Shown piece after piece: positions 53,099 to 61,526 of a stretch of DNA of 64,000 bases. Under the pieces are notes generated by a model, which ran no database searches, had not been told where the DNA came from, and saw nothing but the letters and a program-made list of their open reading frames with translations. Made by a program: the position numbers and the translations under genes. Source of the stretch: Terriglobia bacterium (GTDB lineage: Bacteria; Acidobacteriota; Terriglobia; UBA7540); the NCBI GenBank assembly GCA_020072925.1, contig JAIQGA010000002.1:1-64000 (forward strand), in the 5' to 3' direction. Numbering within the stretch: the first letter of the stretch is position 1; each line of letters starts with the position of its first letter.

Positions 53099-54427
53099 CT
53101 ATTCGCGCGGTTTCGGCTTCCGTTTTCCCCCGCCGCCTTGGCCGCCCCTGGCCGGACGGGGGCCGCCGCTTGCCTGAGAACAGCCGCCCTGGAGAAGCTT
53201 GCCAGTCTGCAAATCCACTTTGACCAGGTCTTTCTGAGCCACTCCATGCTTATCAGCGGAGCGGAAGGTTACCGAGAGCGTTTGGGCGTCCGTGGTAACA
53301 GTGAGGTATCCGAAGTCGATCAAAGGATCGACTTCCAGCGTGTGGTCATCCACCGTCGTGCAGGCCGGAGGCGCTTTTTGGCGTGGCGCTGTGGCGGAGA
53401 AGCCTCCGCAGCCCGCGACAATGTAGGGAGTCTCCTTCCCGTTCACGACCCGGGTGAACCTTTGGTAGAGATGGGCGTGGCCCGACAGTACGAGGTCCGG
53501 CCACAGGCCCGCCGCCTTGCACGCTGCGTCGATGTCCGCCAAAATGCCGGTGGAGCCGCCGTGTCGCGCGTCCGCGGATAGAGGCGGGTGATGGACCGCG
53601 AGGACCACTCCGCGCTTGCCACCCTCACGCTCAGGTTTCAGACGGCTCAGCTCCTTTTCCAAGAAGAGGATCTGTTCATCACTAATTGGAAAATGGCCAC
53701 GCTGAGAGGAGATCACTCCCGGACCATCCAGCACGTTGCTATAGAGTCCGATGATCGACACAAAAGGCGCGTCGAGCGTGAAGTAGACTCCCGGTTGAGT
53801 CATGGCGCTTCGCATCAGTCCGCCGGCATCGGGAGAGGGCCCCGACGCAGCGGCGCAGAAGTTGACAAGGAATGCAGCCAGACTCGGGACCTGGGGAGCC
53901 GTTGAGCTGGGGCCGAACACCATCCCGTCGTGGTTTCCCGGGATGGCGAAAATGGGGCGGTCGTACGCCCGAAAGGGCTCGTAGAACTGATCGTAATAGT
54001 ATTGGCCCTCACCAAAATTGTAGATGATGTCGCCCAGATGAAAGAAGAAGGCGGGGCCGCTTAAGCCTTGAATGTCGGCTGCCATGGCATCAGCAACCGC
54101 AGCTTCATGACCTATGGCAGTTGCCGCGCTCTGCGAACGGCTCACCTTGGCGGCTCCCGTGTCTCCCACGGCGTGAAAGCTGATCTCACCGGCTGCGTTG
54201 ATGGCATCTATACACGCAGCAGGAACGAAATCTGACAGATTCAAATACAGTGGCGCGCCCGGGCGGGGCGGCGGGATGGGCTGCACCTGCTTCTGATGTG
54301 CCAGGTAATACGCGGAGTTGTAGTACTGGGAACTGGTGTTGTCCTGGCGGAACCCAGTTTCGTCAGGGCTAGGCTGCGGGTCGGCGAAGAGACGTCCCCC
54401 GGGGCCGACGAGGGTTTCTGTTGGCAT
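53099..54427 (-). CDS. Calcineurin-like metallophosphoesterase, island copy 3
   Basis: A 442-aa protein with a metallophosphoesterase core at about 85-330: FHAVGDTGAAK, FFHLGDIIYNFGEG, IPGNHDGMV, VLAVHHPPLS and LSGHAHLYQRF. It is similar in form to purple-acid-type or ADPRibase-like enzymes. The C-terminus is a Gly/Lys/Arg-rich tail (GGPRPARGGQGGGGKRKP). It lacks a signal peptide. It follows on the same strand upstream of the GH19-like gene with an 85-base gap. The three phosphoesterases of this island are not close copies of each other. Confidence 0.87.
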   Translation of the reverse strand: MPTETLVGPGGRLFADPQPSPDETGFRQDNTSSQYYNSAYYLAHQKQVQPIPPPRPGAPLYLNLSDFVPAACIDAINAAGEISFHAVGDTGAAKVSRSQSAATAIGHEAAVADAMAADIQGLSGPAFFFHLGDIIYNFGEGQYYYDQFYEPFRAYDRPIFAIPGNHDGMVFGPSSTAPQVPSLAAFLVNFCAAASGPSPDAGGLMRSAMTQPGVYFTLDAPFVSIIGLYSNVLDGPGVISSQRGHFPISDEQILFLEKELSRLKPEREGGKRGVVLAVHHPPLSADARHGGSTGILADIDAACKAAGLWPDLVLSGHAHLYQRFTRVVNGKETPYIVAGCGGFSATAPRQKAPPACTTVDDHTLEVDPLIDFGYLTVTTDAQTLSVTFRSADKHGVAQKDLVKVDLQTGKLLQGGCSQASGGPRPARGGQGGGGKRKPKPRE

Positions 54428-54896
54428 GACTCTGCCTCCTTTACTTGAAGAGTCTAATTACGACCATTTGGGGCGCAGACATACGGAGATATCAGTGCGC
54501 TCGACGTTCAAGCCAGACCAACCCTTCGAATGCGGCCCGCGGCTTGGCCAAGGGATCCGCGATGATCTGACTATTGCGAAGGAAATGACTGACACGGCAA
54601 CTTTCCAAAAAGCTCGGTGTCATACTAATCAGTATGCCCGACCACGTCAAGTGAGATTACACAATTTTCTTCTTGACTTCTCTCAAGAACTGCCATAGAT
54701 TTTTGTCGAACAGGGTATAGTCTTAGAGGTAAATCCTGGCCAATTGCAGATAGTCCCCGGAGGAATTCCACGGACCCCTTGGACGTGGCCAAGGTCTGGC
54801 CATTCATAGATCGAGAACCTGGCGGGGCGGAAATCTGCGCCGGCCTGACGAATGGTCCGATTCGCTACAATCTAGAATAAGAGAGGAGCTGCGAAT
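54428..54896 (+). promoter_or_regulatory. Divergent region with probable promoter at 54673-54701
   Basis: No gene is supportable in these 469 bases. TTGACT (54673-54678) and TAGATT (54696-54701) are 17 bases apart in an AT-rich stretch on the plus strand, about 195 bases before the S53 peptidase gene. Another -10-like TATAGT lies at 54716-54721. Confidence 0.45.
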
Positions 54897-56618
54897 ATGC
54901 CTGGTGATCAGAAGCCAATTGCGGGAAGTCATCGGACCGCTTTCCGGAATGCCAAGGCGGTGGGGAAAATTGATCCAGAACAGCGCATTGAAGTAACCGT
55001 GCGAGTGCGTCCGCGCCAGGCCGGCGCCGATCTGCGCGCCCGGGTCATGGAGATGGCTGCCAAGCGTCCGAGCGAGCGAACCTATATGAGTCGCGAGGAA
55101 CTGGTTGCAGGCCGGGGAGCTGACCCTGAGGACTTGGCGAAAATCGACCAGTTTGCTCACGCCCATAGCCTTACTGTTGTGGAGACGAGCATTCCGAAGC
55201 GAATCGTGAGGCTTGCCGGGACCGTGGAAAACCTCAGCCGGGCGTTTGGCGTGCGTCTCCAGAAATACAAGTCAAAGGACGTCGTCTACCGCGGGCGCAC
55301 CGGCCCGGTGTATGTGCCCAGTGAGCTCGCTGAAATTGTGGAAGGAGTTTTCGGCTTGGACAACCGTCCCGTCGCCAAGCCTCACTATCGACGTTTTCAA
55401 AGACCCGCACCTGAGAGGGGTCGGGTAAGCGCGCGCCGGGGATTGGCAAAGGGCAAAGCCAGGAAACCAATCCTTAGCAGCGCCGCCGCCTCTCCCCGCA
55501 ACGCGCCGGATGGCAGCTTCAGCGCTCCGGAAGTGGCACAACTCTACAACTTCCCCACCGGTCTCGATGGCAGCGGGCAGTGCATTGCGATCATTGAGCT
55601 AAACGACTTTGATCAGAAGGGAAACATCACGGGCACAGGCTATAGCCTTTCGGATCTGCAGGACTATTTCGACAAGCTGGGTCTGTCCATGCCCGATGTG
55701 TCCGCGATCGGCGTGGATGGCGGCGCGAATATGCCCGGCCCCGATTCGAATGCTGACGGTGAAGTGACTCTGGACGTCGAGGTTGCGGGGGCCGTAGCTC
55801 CCGGAGCCAAGATCGCCGTCTATTTCGCCCCCAACACCGACGCGGGCTTCATCGATGCCGTGAACGCCGCGCTCCATGACTCCGTACGGCGGCCGTCGGT
55901 GATTTCAATCAGTTGGGGAGGCCCGGAGGACTTCTCCACCGACCAGTTCTTGAACGGACTGAATCAGGCGTTTCAGGATGCGGCGGCCATCGGCGTGACA
56001 GTTTGCTGTGCAGCGGGTGACAACGGCTCGTCTGATGAAACTGCGGATAATCGGGACGGTCAGCCTCATACGGATTTCCCTTCTAGTAGTCCCTTTGCGC
56101 TTGCCTGTGGAGGGACCAAGCTGATCGGTTCGGGCACGACCATCAGCAGCGAGGTGGTCTGGAATGAAGGAGACCGCGGCGGCGCCGGCGGAGGAGGGGT
56201 GAGCAACAAATTTCCCCGTCCTGACTACCAGAGTAGCGCCCATGTACCCGTTTCTCCCCAAGCTACCCCGGGGCGGGGTGTTCCGGACGTGGCCGGCAAT
56301 GCTGACCCCCAAACAGGCTATCGTGTCATTGTAGGAGGCCAGGAGTTCCCCATCGGCGGTACCAGCGCGGTGGCGCCGCTCTGGGCGGGCCTCATTGCGC
56401 TGTTCAATCAGAGCCTGACTGCCAAGGGAGGGAATCCGGTGGGTTTCTTGAACCCGCTGATTTACGGTCCTCTCGCTGGCACCGCAGCGTTCCATGACAT
56501 CACGGAGGGAAACAACGACATCGACGGCAAACTCAGCAAATACTCTGCAGGGCAAGGCTGGGACGCGTGCACTGGAATGGGCTCGCCAAACGGAGCACAA
56601 ATTCTACAGGCCTTGTAG
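54897..56618 (+). CDS. S53 family serine-carboxyl peptidase (sedolisin/kumamolisin-like)
   Basis: A 573-aa protein. The propeptide (about 25-160) has VRVRPRQ and LSRAFGVRLQKY; a linker leads to the catalytic domain from about residue 205. Catalytic residues are visible: Glu289 and Asp293 (GEVTLDVEVAG), the oxyanion Asp375 (CAAGDNGSSD) and Ser490 (IGGTSAVAPLWAG). The C-terminal calcium site is AFHDITEGNNDI. These acid-active endopeptidases mature by removing their propeptide. There is no signal peptide, as in several acidobacterial homologues. It lies upstream of the peptide locus on the same strand, separated by 519 bases; a role there is possible but not shown. Confidence 0.92.
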   Translation: MPGDQKPIAGSHRTAFRNAKAVGKIDPEQRIEVTVRVRPRQAGADLRARVMEMAAKRPSERTYMSREELVAGRGADPEDLAKIDQFAHAHSLTVVETSIPKRIVRLAGTVENLSRAFGVRLQKYKSKDVVYRGRTGPVYVPSELAEIVEGVFGLDNRPVAKPHYRRFQRPAPERGRVSARRGLAKGKARKPILSSAAASPRNAPDGSFSAPEVAQLYNFPTGLDGSGQCIAIIELNDFDQKGNITGTGYSLSDLQDYFDKLGLSMPDVSAIGVDGGANMPGPDSNADGEVTLDVEVAGAVAPGAKIAVYFAPNTDAGFIDAVNAALHDSVRRPSVISISWGGPEDFSTDQFLNGLNQAFQDAAAIGVTVCCAAGDNGSSDETADNRDGQPHTDFPSSSPFALACGGTKLIGSGTTISSEVVWNEGDRGGAGGGGVSNKFPRPDYQSSAHVPVSPQATPGRGVPDVAGNADPQTGYRVIVGGQEFPIGGTSAVAPLWAGLIALFNQSLTAKGGNPVGFLNPLIYGPLAGTAAFHDITEGNNDIDGKLSKYSAGQGWDACTGMGSPNGAQILQAL

Positions 56619-57137
56619 CAAGGAATTCTCGCAACGAGAGTGGAGTCCCCGCGCTCTCGACCCTGAGGCGAAGACCTGGTGCGCCGGGAAAGGGTTCGGG
56701 CGGGCTGGTAGTGTATTCTGCGGATCACCGGATTCAACCTTGACCATATAAGTCGCCGCGCCTGGAACATTCGTTCAGCGGTGACGAATCGTTTGCCCTC
56801 CAAAACATGATCAGACAGTGCCTGATATTTGACCGCTGGAGCAATTTGTACGCTTTCTCAAAGCCTGACTTCGGGGCCTCCAGCGCGTCGGCGCGATGAC
56901 CGGGGCCGAAGGTGATGCTGCCGTTCACAGCAGTCGATACAGTGTCCTACGACAGCAGTCTTCCTCGCTACATACGTCGCCGAACCAGGCGGAATCTTGC
57001 CGCCGGTCCTCATAATGTGGGCGGGTACCACCTCGACGAGAAGTTGGGGGAGTACCTATCCGTTTTATCGGTTGACTCCAGTTGCGGGTCTTTCTAGTCT
57101 TAAGTCGGGCGTAATTCAAGATTTCCGGGGGAGCGTA
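56619..57137. other. Non-coding region before the peptide-maturation locus
   Basis: The 519 bases between the S53 and S8 peptidase genes contain only short open frames with no ribosome binding site or recognisable product. It presumably holds the promoter of the S8 gene; I found no convincing boxes. Confidence 0.4.
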
Positions 57138-58010
57138 ATGACCCCCTTAGATACAGTGGCGCTTTCGCCTCTCACGGGTAGAACGCGAGGAAGGCCGGAA
57201 GTCATAATCGGTCTAATCGATGGTCCTGTTGCCCTGGACCATCCGGATCTGAGCGGCTCATTTGTCCGCCAGATCTCCCCCAGCGCGGGGGCTGCCTGCT
57301 CGCGCTTGGACAGCCTTGCGTGCTCACACGGGACTTTTGTCGCCGGGATCCTCTGCGCGCGGCGAGGTTCGGAAGCTCCTGCGATCTGCCCGGATTGCAC
57401 CCTCCACATACGTCCGATATTCTCCGAGACCAATCCTACGAACGGCGACATGCCGAGCGCGACGCCTGATGAGCTTGCACAAGCAATCAACGAGTGTGTT
57501 GACTCTGGCGCGCGGGTTCTCAATCTGAGCGCGGCCCTGACCTCCACTCCACCGAGAGGCGACACCAAGTTAGAACAGGCACTCGATTATGCCGCCTCGC
57601 GAGGTGTGATCCCGGTGGCCGCTGCCGGGAACCAGGGGACCGTGGGCGGTTCCATCATCATTCGGCATTCTGCGGTCATCCCCGTAGCCGCGTGCGACCT
57701 TCAAGGCAAACCGCTGAATGAATCGAACCTCGGCAGCTCAATCGGAAGGCGAGGTCTGATGGCGCCCGGAATGGGCGTCACGAGCCTGGGGACGAACGGA
57801 AAACCTCGGACATTAGGCGGAACCAGCGCAGCGGCGCCCTTCGTCACGGGAGCCATTGCACTGTTATGGTCGGAATTTCCCAGGGCCAGCGCGGCGGAAA
57901 TCAAGTTAGCAGTCACACGACTCCGCCGACCATCACGCCACACCGTGGTGCCGCCCTTGCTTGATGCTTGGGGAGCCTACGAAGCCCTCAGCCAGAGGGG
58001 ATCCACTTAG
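57138..58010 (+). CDS. Compact subtilase, PatA/PatG-protease-like
   Basis: A 290-aa S8 peptidase with no propeptide or signal peptide. The catalytic residues are Asp28 (IGLIDGPVALDHPDL), His64 (CSHGTFVAG), oxyanion Asn165 (AAAGNQG) and Ser230 (GGTSAAAPFVTGA). Several Cys (CSRLDSLACSHG, ICPDCTLH) resemble cyanobactin maturation proteases. In cyanobactin pathways PatA cuts off the leader and the PatG protease cuts and cyclises. GGGGGAG before the ATG at 57138 supports this short start. The next gene follows by 16 bases. A leader peptidase for the small peptides downstream is the working inference. Confidence 0.88.
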   Translation: MTPLDTVALSPLTGRTRGRPEVIIGLIDGPVALDHPDLSGSFVRQISPSAGAACSRLDSLACSHGTFVAGILCARRGSEAPAICPDCTLHIRPIFSETNPTNGDMPSATPDELAQAINECVDSGARVLNLSAALTSTPPRGDTKLEQALDYAASRGVIPVAAAGNQGTVGGSIIIRHSAVIPVAACDLQGKPLNESNLGSSIGRRGLMAPGMGVTSLGTNGKPRTLGGTSAAAPFVTGAIALLWSEFPRASAAEIKLAVTRLRRPSRHTVVPPLLDAWGAYEALSQRGST

Positions 58011-58026
58011 GTCAGGAGGTCAAGCG

Positions 58027-58227
58027 GTGAGGAAGCCCAGGGAGACTACGCCTCGCACAGCCCAACGCCAGCCACGTCGCGTTCGGCTTCCGGGGTTTCT
58101 GATCGAAGAGGAAATTGGCTTGGGCGACGTCATCAAGCGAGTAACTTTCGCCATGGGAGTCAAACCTTGCGGCGGATGCGAAAGACGAGCTGCCGCACTC
58201 AACCGATGGATGCATTTCACACGTTAG
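58027..58227 (+). CDS. Small CGGC-motif protein
   Basis: A 66-aa protein from a GTG with AGGAGG seven bases upstream. A basic N-terminus of 20 residues precedes IGLGDVIKRVTFAMGVKPCG and then CERRAAALNR, so C48-G-G-C51 forms a likely metal or redox pair. Small domains with GLGD-x(2)-KR and CGGC-x-RRAAALNR patterns recur in bacteria and phages without known function. It sits between the subtilase and the PatG-C-like gene with operon spacing, which suggests a part in the same process. It could instead be a peptide substrate, though it lacks the leader motif of the four peptides downstream. Confidence 0.7.
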   Translation: MRKPRETTPRTAQRQPRRVRLPGFLIEEEIGLGDVIKRVTFAMGVKPCGGCERRAAALNRWMHFTR

Positions 58228-58264
58228 CGAACGCAGGCATGCGAAATCCACAGGAGGTGATTTC

Positions 58265-59200
58265 ATGGAGCAACCAGAAATGAAGGCGCCAGCGGCGACA
58301 CCGCCCATCGGCGTGAATGATGCTCTCGCACCGGTAGCCCCCGCCGCCAGTCCGGCGGCGGCTGTGCTCGTCCCGCAGGCTTGCCCCACTTGTGGGACGG
58401 CGCCGGCCAGCACCGCTAGTGCCGCCACCAGCCCCAACTACATCTACGCCATTGGCAGGATTGAATGCCGCTTTCCACTTCCGTCGGTGGAAAAGGAGTT
58501 TGCCCAGGCCACAGGGAGGGCGGAAACGTCTGGACTGACTGACCGGCAGGCTGTCCAAAAGATCCTATCGCAACGTCAAAACCGCTACCTGGCGCGGCAG
58601 TTGTGCTGGGTGATGACGATTGAGGGTTTGGAAACCTACATCCTTGTTCCGCGCGATCCCGCCGACTTAGATTTGTTGATTGAGGCTCTGCGCTCCACAC
58701 CCAGCCCCACGGACCTGGATTGCGTCATCGGTGTTCGAGGGCCCATCGCCCCGCCGGAAATGTGCAACGGCCTCATGGTTCCAATTGTGATCTTCGATCA
58801 GATCTATTCCTTCGATCGAGAAGCGCTGATAAAGGCCATCCCACGACCTGAGAAGACTGCGGCCAAAGAATTCGCGCCGGCGGCGGAGGAACTCTTCGAC
58901 CGGATTATGCAGATGACCGACAACGCCGGGGCGACAGATGAGCACCGGGCCTTGAATTACCTGGCGGTCCGATATCAGGCCATTTATGCCAACGCTGCGG
59001 AGGCTTTTGCGCGCAACTCTTCGCTGAGCGCGGTCGACATTCAGTCGTCCTCTTTGAGCGGTACACGCAAGGTGGTCGATGTCATTTTCTCTTACACGAA
59101 CCGCAACACGGACGTGACTGAAAAATACTTCTGCCGCGTCGATGTGACCGAGCAGTTTCCGTTCCTGGTCACCAAATTGTCGCCGTATTACAGCAGATGA
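58265..59200 (+). CDS. PatG C-terminal-domain-like protein, stand-alone
   Basis: A 311-aa protein. An Ala/Pro-rich N-terminus with a CPTC pair (C40, C43) precedes the domain beginning YIYAIGRIECRFP, with RQLCWVMTIEGLETYILVPR, GATDEHRALNYLAVRY and the ending FCRVDVTEQFPFLVTKLSPY. Order and spacing follow the C-terminal domain of the cyanobactin protein PatG (YVYA-G-I start, RALNYAA motif, VDVS-x(2)-P end), recalled from memory. In PatG it is attached to a protease and an oxidase; here it is separate. Its role in PatG is unknown, possibly substrate handling. AGGAGGTGAT before the ATG is near ideal. Confidence 0.8.
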   Translation: MEQPEMKAPAATPPIGVNDALAPVAPAASPAAAVLVPQACPTCGTAPASTASAATSPNYIYAIGRIECRFPLPSVEKEFAQATGRAETSGLTDRQAVQKILSQRQNRYLARQLCWVMTIEGLETYILVPRDPADLDLLIEALRSTPSPTDLDCVIGVRGPIAPPEMCNGLMVPIVIFDQIYSFDREALIKAIPRPEKTAAKEFAPAAEELFDRIMQMTDNAGATDEHRALNYLAVRYQAIYANAAEAFARNSSLSAVDIQSSSLSGTRKVVDVIFSYTNRNTDVTEKYFCRVDVTEQFPFLVTKLSPYYSR

Positions 59201-59274
59201 AGGACGATGCATGGGATCAGTCAGCTATCATTGTGAATGTCATGCCAGGAAATCGTCAGGGGAAGGAGAAGCAA

Positions 59275-59526
59275 ATGAGCACACCTGGATTTTCAGCAGA
59301 ACTCTCGTTGAGCGGCAAGAGTTTGACCCACGGCACCCGAGGATGGACAGGCCCTAGCGGTACTCGGGTAATTCCTGCGCTTCCCATTGGAGGCTGGGGA
59401 ACACTCGCATGTATAAGAGCAATATGCCGCATATCGCCTACCGACTGTTCGTCTGCGTGGCGCATATGCGTCGGAAATGCACCGGTCGATCCATGGCTTG
59501 CCCCACTGCCCAACCCTGGATTCTAG
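59275..59526 (+). CDS. Candidate RiPP precursor peptide 1
   Basis: An 83-aa ORF starting MSTPGFSAELSLSG, a version of the leader shared by four ORFs here (M-x-x-P-G-F-x-A-E-x-S-L). The rest is rich in Gly, Pro, Trp and Thr and has four Cys (ACIRAICR, TDCSS, RICVG). AAGGAG lies close before the ATG at 59275. The frame is open upstream to 59197, but the shared leader fixes the start. It follows the PatG-C-like gene by 74 bases. Processing at or after the leader is inferred; no cleavage site is known. Confidence 0.7.
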   Translation: MSTPGFSAELSLSGKSLTHGTRGWTGPSGTRVIPALPIGGWGTLACIRAICRISPTDCSSAWRICVGNAPVDPWLAPLPNPGF

Positions 59527-59669
59527 TAGGAGGAGACAAGCCGCGGGTGTGAGGATAACAACTCGACTCCGCATCGACGCGAAGACACACCGTTCGGGCT
59601 GGCCTGTACTGATACTTGGTGTCTGAGTTTTTTGACCGATAAGAATCAATGAAAGGAGAAAACAAACCA

Positions 59670-59858
59670 ATGAGCATGCCAGGATTTTCAGCAGAAGCTT
59701 CACTGTTTACGGCCGGTGATTGCTACCGGGATGCGGCTGACGAACTTGAAGGCGTGGCACAGGTGCTCCCGCAATCTTGCAGCATCACTTGCGACGATGC
59801 GACCGGATATTGGGGTTGCAAGGTGAACTGCGGCCCCCGCGGCCCTGTCGCCCAATGA
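59670..59858 (+). CDS. Candidate RiPP precursor peptide 2
   Basis: A 62-aa ORF: leader MSMPGFSAEASL, an acidic middle (GDCYRDAADELEGVAQVLPQ), and a compact tail with four Cys (SCSITCDDATGYWGCKVNCG). AAAGGAG stands 11 bases before the ATG at 59670. This is the shortest of the four and has the cleanest division between leader and Cys-rich core. Confidence 0.75.
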   Translation: MSMPGFSAEASLFTAGDCYRDAADELEGVAQVLPQSCSITCDDATGYWGCKVNCGPRGPVAQ

Positions 59859-59999
59859 ACCAAAGCCTTGGGATCTCCGGACATTTTGCAGTCTGAGCTC
59901 GATGTCAAACCCGAAGTGGGCAGCTCGTGCCGGTTCGGCTTCGGGCGGCAGCTTGTGGGCAAGGGATCGAGAAGAAACTCATGAACAAGGAGAAATGAC

Positions 60000-60212
60000 A
60001 TGACCATACCAGGGTTCACCGCCGAGGCTTCGCTCGGCGAAAAGAGGGGAGACTATGCTTTGACACTGGGACTCGCCGCAGGAGACGGCAAGGTCCTGCC
60101 CCAGCTCTTTTGCCGTTCGGATGGGGGAGGCACGACATGTTATCAGTGTTGGGATGAGGGAGGTTACAGCGGGTGCTACTCATTCCGCGTACCACACCCG
60201 ACGCTGTTTTGA
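60000..60212 (+). CDS. Candidate RiPP precursor peptide 3
   Basis: A 70-aa ORF: leader MTIPGFTAEASLGE, a middle DYALTLGLAAGDGKVLPQLF that shares VLPQ with peptide 2, then a Gly/Cys/aromatic tail (FCRSDGGGTTCYQCWDEGGY, SGCYS) with four Cys. AAGGAGAA before the ATG is a strong ribosome binding site. The gap to peptide 2 is 141 bases without other features. Confidence 0.75.
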   Translation: MTIPGFTAEASLGEKRGDYALTLGLAAGDGKVLPQLFCRSDGGGTTCYQCWDEGGYSGCYSFRVPHPTLF

Positions 60213-60423
60213 GTGGCCGGTCTTCGGGGCCGTATCCACTGCGGAACAGTTTTCCGCTCCTGCCGAGGCCAAAAGGCCTGGTGGAAAGCGGCTTCGTGGT
60301 GCACCGCCCCTCAGTCACGGATTCAGCGGGTCGGTAGCTCGCCTCGGTTCCCACACCAGGGAGCCACGGTGAGCGTTCTTCCGCGCGCCAACATTCCAGT
60401 GATTGGGTGAATGGAGACGTGTC

Positions 60424-60699
60424 ATGAACATGCCGGGATTCGCCGCGGAAGCGTCGTTGTCTAAGACTGGTGGAAAGTATCGCGTGGCCGGGGCTTTTGG
60501 ACAGAACGGCGCGGCATTGAGCGCAGCAGTCGTATTCCCCAGCAAGAACATCCCTATCGATATTTGCGCCCTCTTTCCATGGTTGTGCAACCCCTGCCGT
60601 CGCTGCTATGGGCTTTCGGGGATTGCGCGACAAAGTTGCTTTTGCGTATGCAACGGTGGGGTGCCGATAGTGGTAGGAAGCAGGGTCTTCTGCACGTAA
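60424..60699 (+). CDS. Candidate RiPP precursor peptide 4
   Basis: A 91-aa ORF: leader MNMPGFAAEASLSKTGGKYR, then a hydrophobic stretch and a tail with eight Cys (ICALFPWLCNPCRRCYG, SCFCVCNGG, FCT), more than the other three. GGAG lies 8 bases before the ATG at 60424. It is the last peptide ORF before the LamG gene. The 211-base gap upstream holds no further leader motif. Confidence 0.75.
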   Translation: MNMPGFAAEASLSKTGGKYRVAGAFGQNGAALSAAVVFPSKNIPIDICALFPWLCNPCRRCYGLSGIARQSCFCVCNGGVPIVVGSRVFCT

Positions 60700-60798
60700 C
60701 GTCTTGTCTAATGGGCCAGTACGCGCCCAGTGAAGGTGGCTCTCTGCACGGAAGAAAAACCTGCGGCTAATCGCTAGGCGATCGACAAAGGGACAGTG

Positions 60799-61485
60799 AT
60801 GAATGCCCCAAAATCATATCTTCATTTCGATGGGAGCCAAAGCTACATCGAGATTCCGGACAGCTCTGACTTCAGCCTGACGACCACAGGAAGCCTGACG
60901 GTATCGGCATGGATCAGGCCTGAGGTGCTCATCTTCCCAACCGCAGAAAAGGGATTCGTACATTGGATGGGTAAGGGTGAAGCGGGAAAGCAGGAGTGGG
61001 TCTTCCGCATGTACAGTCAGGACAATAATGTGGGCAGGGACAACAGGATCAGCTTCTATGTTTTCAATCCGGAGGGTGGAGAAGGGATTGGAAGCTATTA
61101 CCAGGACCCAAACAACCCGGTCCAGGCTGGCGTGTGGCTGCACGCGGTGGGAGCGGCAGATACTGAGAGGACCTATATTTACATCAACGGCGCGCCGATT
61201 GATACCGACGTCTATGCGGGACAAATTCAACCACAGCATGGGACAGCTCCGCTCCGGATCGGCACCCGCGACTTGAAGAGTTTTTTCGAGGGTGAGATAC
61301 GCGAGGTCCGAATCTGGAACCGAAAACTGGCGGATGAGGAAGTGGCGGCATTATTCGCATCGGTCTCAGTGCCTCAGGATGGGCTAGTGGGGGAGTATTT
61401 GCTGACTCAAGATGTCGCCCCAGATACAGCAGAAGCGCACAACGGGGTCATCTACGGGGCAAATTGGATACCGCAAGGGAATTAG
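60799..61485 (+). CDS. LamG/concanavalin-like lectin-domain protein
   Basis: A 228-aa protein that is one LamG-type jelly roll: YLHFDGSQSYIEIPDSSDF, then SLTVSAWIRPE, the central WVFRMYSQDN, WLHAVGAADTERTYIYINGA, and the closing GEIREVRIWNRKLADEEV. Such domains bind carbohydrates or proteins. It has no signal peptide or catalytic residues. AAAGGGA precedes the ATG at 60799. Standing right after the peptide ORFs on the same strand, it may belong to their locus, but nothing in the sequence proves it. Confidence 0.85.
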   Translation: MNAPKSYLHFDGSQSYIEIPDSSDFSLTTTGSLTVSAWIRPEVLIFPTAEKGFVHWMGKGEAGKQEWVFRMYSQDNNVGRDNRISFYVFNPEGGEGIGSYYQDPNNPVQAGVWLHAVGAADTERTYIYINGAPIDTDVYAGQIQPQHGTAPLRIGTRDLKSFFEGEIREVRIWNRKLADEEVAALFASVSVPQDGLVGEYLLTQDVAPDTAEAHNGVIYGANWIPQGN

Positions 61486-61526
61486 GCCCCCGACTTCTTG
61501 GAATGGCGACAGCAGGCCACCCCTCA

